A DNA stretch of 64,000 bases from Flavobacterium subsaxonicum WB 4.1-42 = DSM 21790 (GCF_000422725.1 NZ_KE383910.1:195046-259045); one strand, 5' to 3'. Shown: positions 39,987 to 49,015, counted from the first letter of the stretch. Notes: a model not told the origin generated them from the sequence alone. Numbers and translations: made by a program.

Positions 39987-40011
39987 AAGATGCTTTAGGG
40001 CATCTTTTTTT
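39987..40011 (+). terminator. Intrinsic terminator of the reductase gene
   Basis: AAGATGC and GCATCTT pair perfectly around TTTAGG and run into a T tract. Confidence 0.82.
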
Positions 40012-40024
40012 ATGTCTTGTTTAG

Positions 40025-40200
40025 ATGGAACTCAAATGAAACGGATGCTGCGCAATCGCGACTGCCCGAATGGTGCAGGCGGGGATTTACACGGATTTAG
40101 AATGTAGGGATGTCATTCTGAGCGGAGTGCAACAGAGCCGAAGAATCTCTATAATATAGATCCTAAAACGGAGATTCCTCCTTCGTCGGAATGACAAACT
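40025..40200. repeat. Dispersed repeat cluster with a long imperfect inverted repeat
   Basis: Two elements lie here. ACGGATGCTGCGCAATCGCG with a later GATTTACACGGATTT (40035-40098) is close to a copy near 17697. Then 40112-40195 has ends GTCATTCTGA and TCGGAATGAC, and inner GAATCTC / GAGATTC, forming an imperfect hairpin of about 84 bases. No gene is present in the 284-bp gap. These look like short non-autonomous dispersed repeats. Confidence 0.6.
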
Positions 40201-40248
40201 ATCGTCTAAACCACGCCTAACAATCAAAAAATCCAGGCATCTAAAAAT

Positions 40249-41304
40249 CTACTTATTCAGTAACTCGTCTATTTTATCAACAACGGTTTGTGGTGCAATG
40301 GTGCGCATGGCATCTTCATAGCCCTCAATAATTTTATTGCCGTAAATAGAGGTTGGCAGCATTGGATATTGTTCCCTGCTTGCCGTTAAGGCATTGCTTA
40401 GCGGTTGCTTAAAGGGTGCAAAGCCGGCATAAGGGTGCGTTGCACCCCAAAGTGTAACAACCGGCACACCAAGCATTGCGGCCATGTGGGCGTTGCCACT
40501 GTCCATGCTTATCATAAGGTCCAGGTTGCTAATAAGTTTAAGTTCCTGCTTTAGTATAAGCTGGGCACCGGCAATTACAATAATGTTAGGCCTCTCCTGT
40601 GCAAATTCGTCGAGCAGTTTGGCTTCGTGCCTGCCGCCGCCAAACAGATACAGCGTATTATTGGCATCTGTCAAAAGGCTGTCGATTACCTGGTGCATTA
40701 AATCTTTAGGATACACCTTGCCCGTATGCTGTGCAAATGGGGCTATACCTATCCATTTACCAGTTTTAGGCCCGGTAACATCGGTAATATCTTCGGTTAA
40801 AGGCTGTTTGGGCGGAAAGGCCGCTGCATTTACATCTATGGGGTAACCCAATTGGGCAAATACATCGGCATGCCTTTGGGTAACCGGAGGCAACGGCGTA
40901 ATAACCTTATCGGCTTTTAAAGCTGTAAGGGCAGCACGCTCATCGCGAAATTTATTAGTTGTAGCCGTTTTCTTTCCTCTTAACGAGAACAGGAATGTAA
41001 CAATTTTAGACCGCAGTACATTATGCAAATCGGCTACTGCATGTACATGCAGTTTCCTTAAGTCTTTGTACAACTTCAAGATACCAAAAAAGCCTTTGTG
41101 CCTGCGTTTTAAATCGGGTTCAAAAAAATATACGTTGGGCAGGCCATCAAAAAATGGCTTAAAATGCCCGCGCGATACTACCGTAACCTTTACATTGGGG
41201 TGCTGTTGTGTAAGCGCACGCAATACCGGTACGGTAATGGCAACATCGCCCATAGCAGATAGCCTGATAACAAGTATGTGCTTGTGTCTTTTACCCGATG
41301 CCAT
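40249..41304 (-). CDS. Glycosyltransferase family 9 (heptosyltransferase-like)
   Basis: The 351-residue cytoplasmic enzyme starts HILVIRLSAMGDVAITVPVL, a hallmark of the GT9 family, and later has LMISMDSGNAHMAAMLGVPV followed by TLWGATHPYAGFAP, the donor-binding half. GT9 enzymes usually add heptose or a related sugar from an ADP-sugar to the LPS core. It overlaps nothing and lies 6 bases after the DUF4254 gene, a pairing I recall as common in Bacteroidota. The acceptor cannot be read from sequence. Confidence 0.93.
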   Translation of the reverse strand: MASGKRHKHILVIRLSAMGDVAITVPVLRALTQQHPNVKVTVVSRGHFKPFFDGLPNVYFFEPDLKRRHKGFFGILKLYKDLRKLHVHAVADLHNVLRSKIVTFLFSLRGKKTATTNKFRDERAALTALKADKVITPLPPVTQRHADVFAQLGYPIDVNAAAFPPKQPLTEDITDVTGPKTGKWIGIAPFAQHTGKVYPKDLMHQVIDSLLTDANNTLYLFGGGRHEAKLLDEFAQERPNIIVIAGAQLILKQELKLISNLDLMISMDSGNAHMAAMLGVPVVTLWGATHPYAGFAPFKQPLSNALTASREQYPMLPTSIYGNKIIEGYEDAMRTIAPQTVVDKIDELLNK

Positions 41305-41310
41305 CGGGGC

Positions 41311-41916
41311 TTATTTCTTGTTTTGGTACAATACGGGGTTAAGTTCCTCGTCGTTATACATTTTCATTTGCTTGTACACCTTCATAAATTTATCGCCGTT
41401 TTGTATATCGGTCAGCAAATCATCAATGGCAGTGCTAAGGTCTTTTTTCTGCTCCAGCAAAACAGCCAGTTTTTCGTTGCATTTAGCCCTGTGTTCCGGC
41501 GAGGCATCCGGACGGGTAGCCTCTTCGTTCATGTGGTAAATTTTTAGCGCAAGTATAGACAGGCGGTCTATGGCCCAGGCCGGGCTTTCTGAGTTTATTT
41601 TGGCGCCGTTTTTTACGGTTACATTGCTGTATTCCTGTAAAAAATAGCTGTCTATATACTCAACCATATCGGTACGTACCTGGTTAGATGCATCAATTTT
41701 GCGCTTAAGCACAAGGGCTTCTACCGGGTCTATGTTGGGGTTACGAATAATGTCTTCGTAATGCCACTGTACAGTATCTACCCAGTTCTTGGCATACAAT
41801 AAATGCTCTATTTTATCTTTACGGAACGGATTATTTATAGGTTGGTCTACGCTATCATATTGATGATAATCGTTTATGCTTTGCTCAAAAATGGGGAATG
41901 CGATACCTGAAAACAT
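41311..41916 (-). CDS. DUF4254 protein
   Basis: This 201-residue, mainly helical cytoplasmic protein has the N-terminal FSGIAFPIFEQSINDYHQYD and the segment LLYAKNWVDTVQWHYEDIIR which I recognise as the DUF4254 family. The family often accompanies a GT9 glycosyltransferase, as here, so a link to LPS core assembly is plausible. No catalytic motif is seen. It has its own promoter with both boxes and shares the divergent region with upp. Confidence 0.85.
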   Translation of the reverse strand: MFSGIAFPIFEQSINDYHQYDSVDQPINNPFRKDKIEHLLYAKNWVDTVQWHYEDIIRNPNIDPVEALVLKRKIDASNQVRTDMVEYIDSYFLQEYSNVTVKNGAKINSESPAWAIDRLSILALKIYHMNEEATRPDASPEHRAKCNEKLAVLLEQKKDLSTAIDDLLTDIQNGDKFMKVYKQMKMYNDEELNPVLYQNKK

Positions 41917-41933
41917 AGTTTATAATTTTTTTA

Positions 41934-41965
41934 CAAATATAGTTGTATTACTTTTAACCTGCCAA
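41934..41965 (-). promoter_or_regulatory. Promoter of the DUF4254-GT9 pair
   Basis: Minus strand: TTG at 41965-41963, 21 bases, then TATATTTG at 41941-41934, which is a full match. The -7 box ends 18 bases before the ATG at 41916. Confidence 0.58.
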
Positions 41966-41983
41966 CATAAAATTTTTCGCACA

Positions 41984-42637
41984 ATGCAGCTTCACTACCT
42001 TTCTACAAAAAACAGCCTTTTAAATACGTTTGTGGCGCAGCTTAGAGACGTAGCCGTGCAGCACGACAGCATGCGCTTTAGGAAAAACATTGAGCGCATT
42101 GGGCAGATAATGGCGTATGAAATTTCGCAGCAGCTGGACTATACCCCTGTAGAAATTACCACGCCACTGGGCACAAAAACCACCAGCCTTATTAAAGATA
42201 AGTTGGTAATTTGCTCTATTTTGCGTGCCGGGCTGGCATTGCATGAGGGGTTTTTATCGTATTTTGATGCGGCTGAGAACGGGTTTATTTCGGCTTACAG
42301 GCACCATCCGGATAATGATGACACTTTTGAGATAAGGGTAGAATATAAAGCGGTGCCCTCTTTACAGGATAAGATTGTTATTGTGGCCGACCCGATGCTG
42401 GCAACAGGCCTGTCGGTTGAAGCTGTACTAAAAAAGCTTTTAGAAGCCGAGACTCCTAAACAGGTTCATATAGCGGTGGTTATTGCCGCGCCCGAAGGGG
42501 TGGCCTATTTAGAGGAAAAATTGCCGGATAACTATCATTTATGGATTGCCGATATTGATAGCCACCTTAACGAAAAGCTATACATTGTGCCTGGCCTTGG
42601 CGATGCCGGAGACCTGGCGTACGGACCTAAATTATAG
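41984..42637 (+). CDS. upp: Uracil phosphoribosyltransferase
   Basis: The start is set at ATG 41984 (MQLHYLSTKNSLLNTFVAQL); the longer frame overlaps the opposing gene. The 217-residue enzyme makes UMP from uracil and PRPP in the salvage pathway. The PRPP-binding motif reads KIVIVADPMLATGLSVEAVL and the uracil-binding loop is near YIVPGLGDAGDLAYG, where many homologues have Arg-Ala-Phe-Gly-Thr at the end. The stop codon overlaps that of the convergent DUF6427 gene by 6 bases. Confidence 0.95.
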   Translation: MQLHYLSTKNSLLNTFVAQLRDVAVQHDSMRFRKNIERIGQIMAYEISQQLDYTPVEITTPLGTKTTSLIKDKLVICSILRAGLALHEGFLSYFDAAENGFISAYRHHPDNDDTFEIRVEYKAVPSLQDKIVIVADPMLATGLSVEAVLKKLLEAETPKQVHIAVVIAAPEGVAYLEEKLPDNYHLWIADIDSHLNEKLYIVPGLGDAGDLAYGPKL

Positions 42638-43561
42638 CTGCATCATAAAAATAACAATGGCTATAACACCTATTAATGCTGTGGCTATTTCGCGTACCCA
42701 AATGTTGTCCTGGCTTTCTAAGTAGTTGGCGCCCATAATGGCAAGGGGTGCAAAGGTAAACGCCAAAAAGCTGTTGTTTTTATGTGCTGAGAGTACATAA
42801 ATGCCTACCCCCACAAAAAACGAGAATAGTATTTTTTTATGAGACGACTGTAAATTCAGCGGTTTGCTGGGTATCGATACTATATACGGCCATACAAACA
42901 GTGCCGCGATGGATGCAAATATGGCAAGGGCTATATTTTGGTAAATATTTTCGAAATAGGTAAAATCAAAGCTTGGGGTTATCTCTTCTAAAATGTGGTT
43001 AAAAAAGTCGTGCCCTACCATTAGGCCTATCATAAAATAAATAATGGCCACTGCCAAAAAGGCTATAAACGGAATGATCCAGTTGCGGTAATCGCGCGAT
43101 ACGTGAAATACTACCGATATAAACACCAAAACAATGTATATGATACACCAAAAGTGAAATAATGAGGCCGCAAAGATCCAGAAGGAGGCGTCGAATATTT
43201 TTTCTTTAGGGGTTACTAACGATTGTAACGAAATAAGCCGCCTTAGTGCCAACAGTAAAAAGAAATTGGCTATAATTATGTTTACATTGCCCAACACACT
43301 GGGAAACAGTATCAAAAAAAACAGGAACAGCAGCAATGCATAGCTGTTGGCTTTGGTAAGCGTGTTCTTTAAAGTTATAAAGCCGGTAATAAATAACGTG
43401 CCCCCCAAAAGTAATAGTAACAACCCCTTTTGCCCGGCCAGGTAGTACGAATTTAGCCACGAAAGGTCTTGCAGCAGGCGCAAAACATAGAACAAAACAA
43501 GGGTACCACCAATTAAAACATAATTTATGGGCCTTGATTTACTAAAAATACTTGCGAGCAT
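42632..43561 (-). CDS. DUF6427 integral membrane protein
   Basis: The 309-residue protein has about nine or ten membrane helices and few polar stretches. I recognise it as the DUF6427 family, which in Flavobacteriia sits between upp and a small DUF6341 gene, exactly as here. The helical layout with repeated LLLLLGG and FLFFLILFPS segments hints at a polytopic glycan or lipid enzyme, but there is no known motif. Its stop overlaps that of upp on the other strand. Confidence 0.8.
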   Translation of the reverse strand: MLASIFSKSRPINYVLIGGTLVLFYVLRLLQDLSWLNSYYLAGQKGLLLLLLGGTLFITGFITLKNTLTKANSYALLLFLFFLILFPSVLGNVNIIIANFFLLLALRRLISLQSLVTPKEKIFDASFWIFAASLFHFWCIIYIVLVFISVVFHVSRDYRNWIIPFIAFLAVAIIYFMIGLMVGHDFFNHILEEITPSFDFTYFENIYQNIALAIFASIAALFVWPYIVSIPSKPLNLQSSHKKILFSFFVGVGIYVLSAHKNNSFLAFTFAPLAIMGANYLESQDNIWVREIATALIGVIAIVIFMMQL

Positions 43562-43573
43562 GTTATTATTTTA

Positions 43574-43581
43574 TATTTTTG
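43574..43581 (+). promoter_or_regulatory. Candidate -7 promoter box of the DUF6341 gene
   Basis: TATTTTTG matches TAnnTTTG, 28 bases before the ATG at 43610, in the 48-base divergent gap. Confidence 0.45.
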
Positions 43582-43609
43582 TGACAGTAAATATAACACT
43601 TGTCTAAAA

Positions 43610-43840
43610 ATGAGAGCATTTTTTGAAGCTATAGGGTCACTCTTTACCGATTTCCTTTTTATCCCGTTGGATTTTTTCCGTAAACTGGAACTGGAAAACT
43701 GGTGGACCGCGAACATCCTTACATGGATCTTTATTATTATCTGTTGTGCAGCATTTGTATACTGGATGAAACAGTTACAAATTTTTAAAGAAAACAAAGA
43801 AGACGACCAGGATACTACGGCTCACTCGTTCTTATCATAA
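43610..43840 (+). CDS. DUF6341 small membrane protein
   Basis: The 76-residue protein starts with an amphipathic stretch (FEAIGSLFTDFLFIPLDFFR), followed by one membrane helix (ILTWIFIIICCAAFVYWM) and an acidic tail. I recognise it as the DUF6341 family of Flavobacteriia, conserved next to DUF6427 and purD. The function is unknown. Its last 6 bases overlap the end of purD on the opposite strand. Confidence 0.8.
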   Translation: MRAFFEAIGSLFTDFLFIPLDFFRKLELENWWTANILTWIFIIICCAAFVYWMKQLQIFKENKEDDQDTTAHSFLS

Positions 43841-45106
43841 GTCGAAGCCTATATCTGTTCTAAAATACATCTTATCAAAATTTAGTTTATCTATATTTTG
43901 GTAAGATTTATTTATGGCCTCTTTAAAGTCATCTCCGTATGATGTTACTGCTATAACACGGCCACCGGCTGTAACTGCCTGTCCGTCTTTAAGGGTAGTG
44001 CCTGCATGAAATGCAATTGATCCCTCAACTTTATCCAATCCTGTTATAACTTTACCCTTCTCGTAATCTTCAGGATATCCGCCAGATACAATCATTACTG
44101 TAGCAGCACTCCTTGAGTCGATAACAAGTTCGGCTTCGTCTAACTTCTCATTACCCACAGCAATAAACAATTCTACAAGGTCAGATTCCAGCCTTGGTAT
44201 AACAACCTCAGTTTCCGGGTCGCCCATACGCACGTTGTATTCTATTACAAACGGGTCGTTACCCACTTTTATAAGGCCTATGAATACAAAGCCTTTGTAT
44301 TCTATATTATCGTTTTTAAGGCCCTGTATGGTAGGTTTTACTACACGGGTCTCAATCTTCTGCATAAACTCGGCATCGGCAAACGGAACCGGAGATACCG
44401 CGCCCATACCGCCTGTATTAAGGCCGGCATCGCCATTGCCAATACGCTTGTAATCTTTGGCCGTTGGTAATATTTTGTAGCTTTTACCATCGGTAAGCAC
44501 AAAGCAGCTAAGCTCTATACCATCTAAAAATTCTTCTATAACCACTTTAGCACTTGCAGCACCAAACTTCTCATCAACAAGCATGTTTCTAAGCTCATCC
44601 TGGGCTTCCTGAAGGCTGTTTAGTATCAATACACCCTTACCGGCCGCTAAGCCATCTGCTTTAAGCACGTACGGTGCTTTAAGCGTTTCCAGGAACTTAC
44701 AGCCCTCTTCTACCGTTTCTTTGGTAAAACTGTCGTAAGCTGCTGTTGGGATATTATTTTTAATAAGGAATTTTTTAGCAAACTCTTTACTGCCTTCCAG
44801 CTGGGCACCGTGCTGAGACGGGCCTATAACCGGAATGTCTTTTAATTCAGGGTCGTTCTTAAAAAAGTCGTACACGCCTTTAACCAAAGGATCTTCGGGC
44901 CCAACAACAACCATTTTTACACCATTGGCAAGCACGTGCTGCTTAATGGCATCAAAATCGGTAGGGCTTATGTTTACATTGTGCGCTATACCGGCAGTAC
45001 CGGCATTGCCCGGGGCTACAAACAGTTTATCGCAAAGCGGGCTTTGTAACATTTTCCATGCAAGTGCATGCTCTCTTCCTCCAGATCCTAATAGTAAAAT
45101 AGTCAT
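43835..45106 (-). CDS. purD: Phosphoribosylamine-glycine ligase
   Basis: PurD joins phosphoribosylamine and glycine with ATP to give GAR, the second step of purine synthesis. The start is placed at ATG 45106 (MTILLLGSGGREHALAWKM), giving 423 residues, the normal length. ATP-grasp features are clear: LKADGLAAGKGVLI, EEFLDGIELSCFVL, TAKDYKRIGNGDAGLNTGGM, and YNVRMGDPETEVV. A promoter box lies 25 bases upstream, inside the gap before the phosphotransferase gene. Confidence 0.97.
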   Translation of the reverse strand: MTILLLGSGGREHALAWKMLQSPLCDKLFVAPGNAGTAGIAHNVNISPTDFDAIKQHVLANGVKMVVVGPEDPLVKGVYDFFKNDPELKDIPVIGPSQHGAQLEGSKEFAKKFLIKNNIPTAAYDSFTKETVEEGCKFLETLKAPYVLKADGLAAGKGVLILNSLQEAQDELRNMLVDEKFGAASAKVVIEEFLDGIELSCFVLTDGKSYKILPTAKDYKRIGNGDAGLNTGGMGAVSPVPFADAEFMQKIETRVVKPTIQGLKNDNIEYKGFVFIGLIKVGNDPFVIEYNVRMGDPETEVVIPRLESDLVELFIAVGNEKLDEAELVIDSRSAATVMIVSGGYPEDYEKGKVITGLDKVEGSIAFHAGTTLKDGQAVTAGGRVIAVTSYGDDFKEAINKSYQNIDKLNFDKMYFRTDIGFDL

Positions 45107-45130
45107 TGTATAGGTATTATTTGTGTGTGG

Positions 45131-45138
45131 CAAAGGTA
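45131..45138 (-). promoter_or_regulatory. Candidate -7 promoter box of purD
   Basis: Minus strand TACCTTTG matches TAnnTTTG, 25 bases before the purD ATG and only 3 bases after the stop of the upstream phosphotransferase gene, so purD is likely a separate unit. Confidence 0.5.
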
Positions 45139-45141
45139 CAA

Positions 45142-46509
45142 TTAATAGGCTTTATCTTCGCCCATAAATATGTTAACCACGGTTTGTATAATTATTTTTA
45201 AATCGAATAAAAGCGACCAGTTCTCTATGTAAAACACATCATAACGTATACGGTTAATCATGTCTTCATCGGTAGTAATCTCGCCCCTAAAGCCCCTAAC
45301 CTGTGCCAGCCCGGTAATGCCCGGCCTAACATACAGGCGCACCATGTATTTTTTAATGGTTTGGCTGTACGAGTTATTTTGTGTCCATAAATGTGGCCTT
45401 GGCCCTACTACCGACATTTCTCCCCTTAGTACGTTTATAAACTGCGGCATCTCGTCTATACTGGTTTTGCGTATAAACTTGCCAATACGGGTAACGCGCG
45501 GGTCGTTCCTGGTAACCGATTTCTCGGTAGTCTCGTTAATTTGCATGGAGCGGAATTTCCAGCAAAAAAATTCTTTTTCGTTAATGCCCGGCCTGCTTTG
45601 CTTAAAAAATACCGGCCCTTTAGACTCCAGTTTTATAAGCAGTGCCATTAGCGGCGTTAGCCACGATAGCACCAGGATTATTACCATGATTGAGAAAACA
45701 ATATCGAATATCCTTTTTACCACCTGTGCAGGCGGCTCGTGCAATGCTGTTTTTCTAAGCGACAGTACGGGGAAAAATTCGTAGTAATCGATGCGCAGGT
45801 TTTTAGAAAAAATCTCTTTAGCATCTGGGATAAACTTTATGGTCTTGCTGTTGGCATCGGCAAAATTTACAAGGTCTTTAAGCTGGGCATTATCCAGCTC
45901 GTTAAGCGAGCAGTAAATTTCGTCTACATTATTATCTATAATAAAATCCTGCAATTGTGTAACCGTGCCGGTAATCTGGGCATTGGTTTCTTTATCCGAG
46001 AAAAAGCCCAAAAAGCGGTAGCCGTACTCTGTTTTTTCTTCAAAAAAATCTTTAAGCCTTATGGCATCGGGCGTATAGCCCACAATAACTGCTTTTCTAA
46101 AATTGCTGCCTGTGCTTAAGCGGTATTGCTTTAAATAGTAAAACAATAAAAACTTAAACAGGCTTATAGCGATAAAAACGGTTGCTAAAAACTTAGCGGT
46201 TGCCAGGCCACTAAATACGGTTGTTTTTGCAAAAGGAAAAAACGCTATAATTACTAATGTAAACAGCAGTGCCTGCTTAAACAGCTTGGTTAGCAGGTCT
46301 TGCGGTGGCGAATACCTAAACACCTCGTAAAAACCCGAAAAATAGGCTATAATGCTCCACGCTACAAACTGGTAAGCGCCAAAGTGAAGGTTGTTAAGAC
46401 CCAGCCCCTCAAAAAATATGGGGAATGAAAGTGTTATTACCAAGATATCGAACGATATGTTGATTAGCCTTAAATATTTAGAATATCCTGCCCTGCCCGA
46501 TAAAATCAT
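45142..46509 (-). CDS. Undecaprenyl-phosphate glycosylphosphotransferase (WbaP/WcaJ type)
   Basis: This 455-residue enzyme puts the first sugar 1-phosphate on undecaprenyl phosphate and so starts repeat-unit synthesis at the inner membrane. It has four N-terminal membrane helices, a Rossmann-like middle (KAVIVGYTPDAIRLKDFFEE), a fifth membrane segment near residue 280, and the C-terminal catalytic domain: FFKQSRPGINEKEFFCWKFR, IRKTSIDEMPQFINVLRGEM, SVVGPRPHL, VRPGITGLAQVRG. The sugar (glucose, galactose or other) cannot be told from sequence. It is the last gene of the minus-strand polysaccharide locus. Confidence 0.94.
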   Translation of the reverse strand: MILSGRAGYSKYLRLINISFDILVITLSFPIFFEGLGLNNLHFGAYQFVAWSIIAYFSGFYEVFRYSPPQDLLTKLFKQALLFTLVIIAFFPFAKTTVFSGLATAKFLATVFIAISLFKFLLFYYLKQYRLSTGSNFRKAVIVGYTPDAIRLKDFFEEKTEYGYRFLGFFSDKETNAQITGTVTQLQDFIIDNNVDEIYCSLNELDNAQLKDLVNFADANSKTIKFIPDAKEIFSKNLRIDYYEFFPVLSLRKTALHEPPAQVVKRIFDIVFSIMVIILVLSWLTPLMALLIKLESKGPVFFKQSRPGINEKEFFCWKFRSMQINETTEKSVTRNDPRVTRIGKFIRKTSIDEMPQFINVLRGEMSVVGPRPHLWTQNNSYSQTIKKYMVRLYVRPGITGLAQVRGFRGEITTDEDMINRIRYDVFYIENWSLLFDLKIIIQTVVNIFMGEDKAY

Positions 46510-46609
46510 CTTTATGTATAGATCCTGAAAAACGTAAACGCTTTTCTTTTTAATAGCTTTAAAACATTTTTTACACCCTGTGTACCTGTATTAAGTACAC
46601 TATCGCTTT

Positions 46610-47938
46610 TTACACAACAGCTTTTTTAAGGCCTGTCTTTTTTGGGTTTACATATAACAAATCGTTAAAAAGGCAATAGAAAACGGTAAAGAAAACCACA
46701 CCCCTCTGGCGCCATAAAAACGACTCGGTCAAAAATAAGCTTATCATAAGAACTGCAAAAGCAATATGTACAAAATATTTGTGCGACAGCCCATTTTTAA
46801 GATTAAGCAACACCATAGCCGCTACCAATAAAAAACCAAACAATCCAAGATCGGCAAAAACCTCAATGTACTGGTTATGAAAGTTAAGTTTGTTATAACT
46901 TACATGCTCTGTATTTTCGTGAAACACATTGTGCTCTATGCCTTTTTGCTCTACCTTGGGCCTGGATGCATTAAGGCCGTAGCCTGTTAACAGCACCGGC
47001 TCCTGGCTAAATAATTCTTTAAATACCCTGGCCTGGTAGGTTCTAAATGCTGTACCGTTAAAATAATGGTTACCATCAAACATAGGCTTATTCCATGCTT
47101 CGGCTATGGTTACCCTGTGTATGCCATCGGCTGCCTCTGTAGCCGGTGGTGTGTCTAACTCGTGTGTAAACCTTTCGTGTATCTTGCCGTAATAGCCCAG
47201 CCCGCCTGCCAATACACATACAATGGCAAGGGTAGAAAACATGGCTTTTTTAGGTAAACCCGAAAAGAAAATATAGTAGCACAGTATTAAAAATACATCT
47301 ATAATAATGATGTTTTTAGACGATAGCAAAAATACTAACAGGAACAAAAACAGCATGGCGCCGTAGCCCCAAAAGGTTTTGTTCTTTTTTTCTACAAATA
47401 CAAACAGCGCCAAAGAAAATAAAGCCGAAAGATAAATGGCATTAATTTTTGCGGTAGCCAGCTCGTGGTAAAAAAACACATCGGCATTGCCGGTAGATGA
47501 ATATCTTATGGCAGCGCGTATTAAAAAGTAAGCACCAAAAAGGCACATGCAAATACTGTAGTTTTTAAGAATATCGTTAACGCTGCGCTTAAGCAACGGG
47601 CGGTTTAGGTAAAAGGCAATGGGCAAAAATAATAATGCCGACTCTTTACTTAACGCCTTAAGGCTGCTCTTAACATCTATAGACCATATAAGCGATAATG
47701 CCATGAGTGCAAACAGCAGTACCGGCAACAGCAAAGCCAGCCTAAAAGTAAAGTGTTGCTTTTTGGCCGCAAGTATAGAATATAATACAAAAAATATTAT
47801 AGTAATGCTGTTATACACATACCCCATGGGTATGGTTATAACTACCAGCGATATAAATAACACCAAAAGTTTTTTACCCGGAGACAGGCCTATTCTTTTG
47901 AGTAACGCATTGCTCGAAAAATTGTAAATATTCGCCAT
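46610..47938 (-). CDS. O-antigen polymerase/ligase family membrane protein
   Basis: The 442-residue protein has about 10-12 membrane helices and a large external loop near residues 265-345 that contains a conserved-looking HENTEHVSYNKLNFHNQYIE segment, the typical site of the Wzy/WaaL family. Such proteins polymerise repeat units or ligate polymer to lipid A core in the periplasm; which one applies cannot be decided here. The first 65 bases overlap the end of the upstream glycosyltransferase gene in another frame. Confidence 0.87.
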   Translation of the reverse strand: MANIYNFSSNALLKRIGLSPGKKLLVLFISLVVITIPMGYVYNSITIIFFVLYSILAAKKQHFTFRLALLLPVLLFALMALSLIWSIDVKSSLKALSKESALLFLPIAFYLNRPLLKRSVNDILKNYSICMCLFGAYFLIRAAIRYSSTGNADVFFYHELATAKINAIYLSALFSLALFVFVEKKNKTFWGYGAMLFLFLLVFLLSSKNIIIIDVFLILCYYIFFSGLPKKAMFSTLAIVCVLAGGLGYYGKIHERFTHELDTPPATEAADGIHRVTIAEAWNKPMFDGNHYFNGTAFRTYQARVFKELFSQEPVLLTGYGLNASRPKVEQKGIEHNVFHENTEHVSYNKLNFHNQYIEVFADLGLFGFLLVAAMVLLNLKNGLSHKYFVHIAFAVLMISLFLTESFLWRQRGVVFFTVFYCLFNDLLYVNPKKTGLKKAVV

Positions 47939-48986
47939 TTATCTTGTCCCAGTTAAAATCGTGCACTATTGCATTATAATTATTCTCTACCTTTTGCAGG
48001 TTGTCTTCTTTTTTTAAGGTGGTAAGCAGGTGTGCTGCTTCGGCCGGGTTGGCAAAGTAATAGGCGTTATCTTTTAAGATGGCCTTATTAAAATCGTTAT
48101 TATGCGCTATAATAAAGGCGTTAGATGCCATAGCCTCTAATAGCGAAGGGTTGGTTCCCCCCACCGAATGCCCGTGGAAATACAGCTTAGAATAATAACG
48201 CAGGTTGTTTAGGTAGCCTATATTAAAAATACCACCGGTAAACCTTATGTTGCTGTATGCCGCATATTTGGTTTTAAGGTATTCGCCATATTTTGTAGTG
48301 TGGTTACCCACAACAAGTATAGTAGTAGCATCATTACCATCTACCACGCCCTGCAATACCATGTCTATGTTGTTTTCGGGCTCAAAGCGGGCAATAATCA
48401 TGTTGTAGTTGCCTTTTTCTACGCCGTATTCTTTTAAGATGGCATCATCGGGGTTATTAAACGGATGCGCCCCGTAAGGTATGTACTGCGACTCTTTATT
48501 GTACTTGTTTTTAAGGAACGACTGTATGCCTAACGAGTCGGCCACAAGGAAATCGCTGCTGTTAGCGGCAAGTTTCTCGGCAAACTTTAAAAAGCGCTGC
48601 ACCGGTTTAGAATATTTAGAGCGTTTCCACTCCAGGCCATCCATGTTGGTAACAATAACCGGCTTTTTAGGCAGCAAAAAATACCATACCGAGTTACTGG
48701 TGTAACCCAGCTGCAGTATAACATCAAAATTATGCTTGCGCGAATCCATAATACAATTATAATCGTATACAAACTGGCCAAAGGTGCCCATTTTATATTC
48801 TGGGTCGTACTTATGGATAAGGTTTACACCTTTAAACGTTTTTTCCTGGTACAGGTGGTTGTGCGAGTTATACACATACACATCATGCCCTTTTTGGGCC
48901 AGATAAACCGAAAAATATTCGGCAAACTGCTCAAACCCGCTGTAGTGGTTTGGTATACCTCTTGTACCTACAATAGCTATCTTCAT
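47874..48986 (-). CDS. Glycosyltransferase (DUF1972 N-terminus, GT4-type)
   Basis: The 370-residue cytoplasmic enzyme begins MKIAIVGTRGIPNHYSGFEQ, a hallmark of the DUF1972 domain of rhamnosyl- and related transferases, and has a GT4-like C-terminal half with YNMIIARFEPENNIDMVLQG and HSVGGTNPSLLEAMASNAFI. It probably adds a sugar to the lipid-linked repeat unit. A dTDP-rhamnose donor would fit the rfbC-rfbD pair in the same locus, but this is inference. It overlaps the next gene by 65 bases. Confidence 0.91.
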   Translation of the reverse strand: MKIAIVGTRGIPNHYSGFEQFAEYFSVYLAQKGHDVYVYNSHNHLYQEKTFKGVNLIHKYDPEYKMGTFGQFVYDYNCIMDSRKHNFDVILQLGYTSNSVWYFLLPKKPVIVTNMDGLEWKRSKYSKPVQRFLKFAEKLAANSSDFLVADSLGIQSFLKNKYNKESQYIPYGAHPFNNPDDAILKEYGVEKGNYNMIIARFEPENNIDMVLQGVVDGNDATTILVVGNHTTKYGEYLKTKYAAYSNIRFTGGIFNIGYLNNLRYYSKLYFHGHSVGGTNPSLLEAMASNAFIIAHNNDFNKAILKDNAYYFANPAEAAHLLTTLKKEDNLQKVENNYNAIVHDFNWDKINGEYLQFFEQCVTQKNRPVSG

Positions 48987-49007
48987 TAACGGTATTAGTT
49001 AAGCGTG

Positions 49008-49015
49008 CAAAAATA
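49008..49015 (-). promoter_or_regulatory. Candidate internal promoter before the DUF1972 glycosyltransferase
   Basis: Minus strand TATTTTTG matches TAnnTTTG, 22 bases before the ATG at 48986 in the 59-base gap. No -33 TTG seen. Confidence 0.35.
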
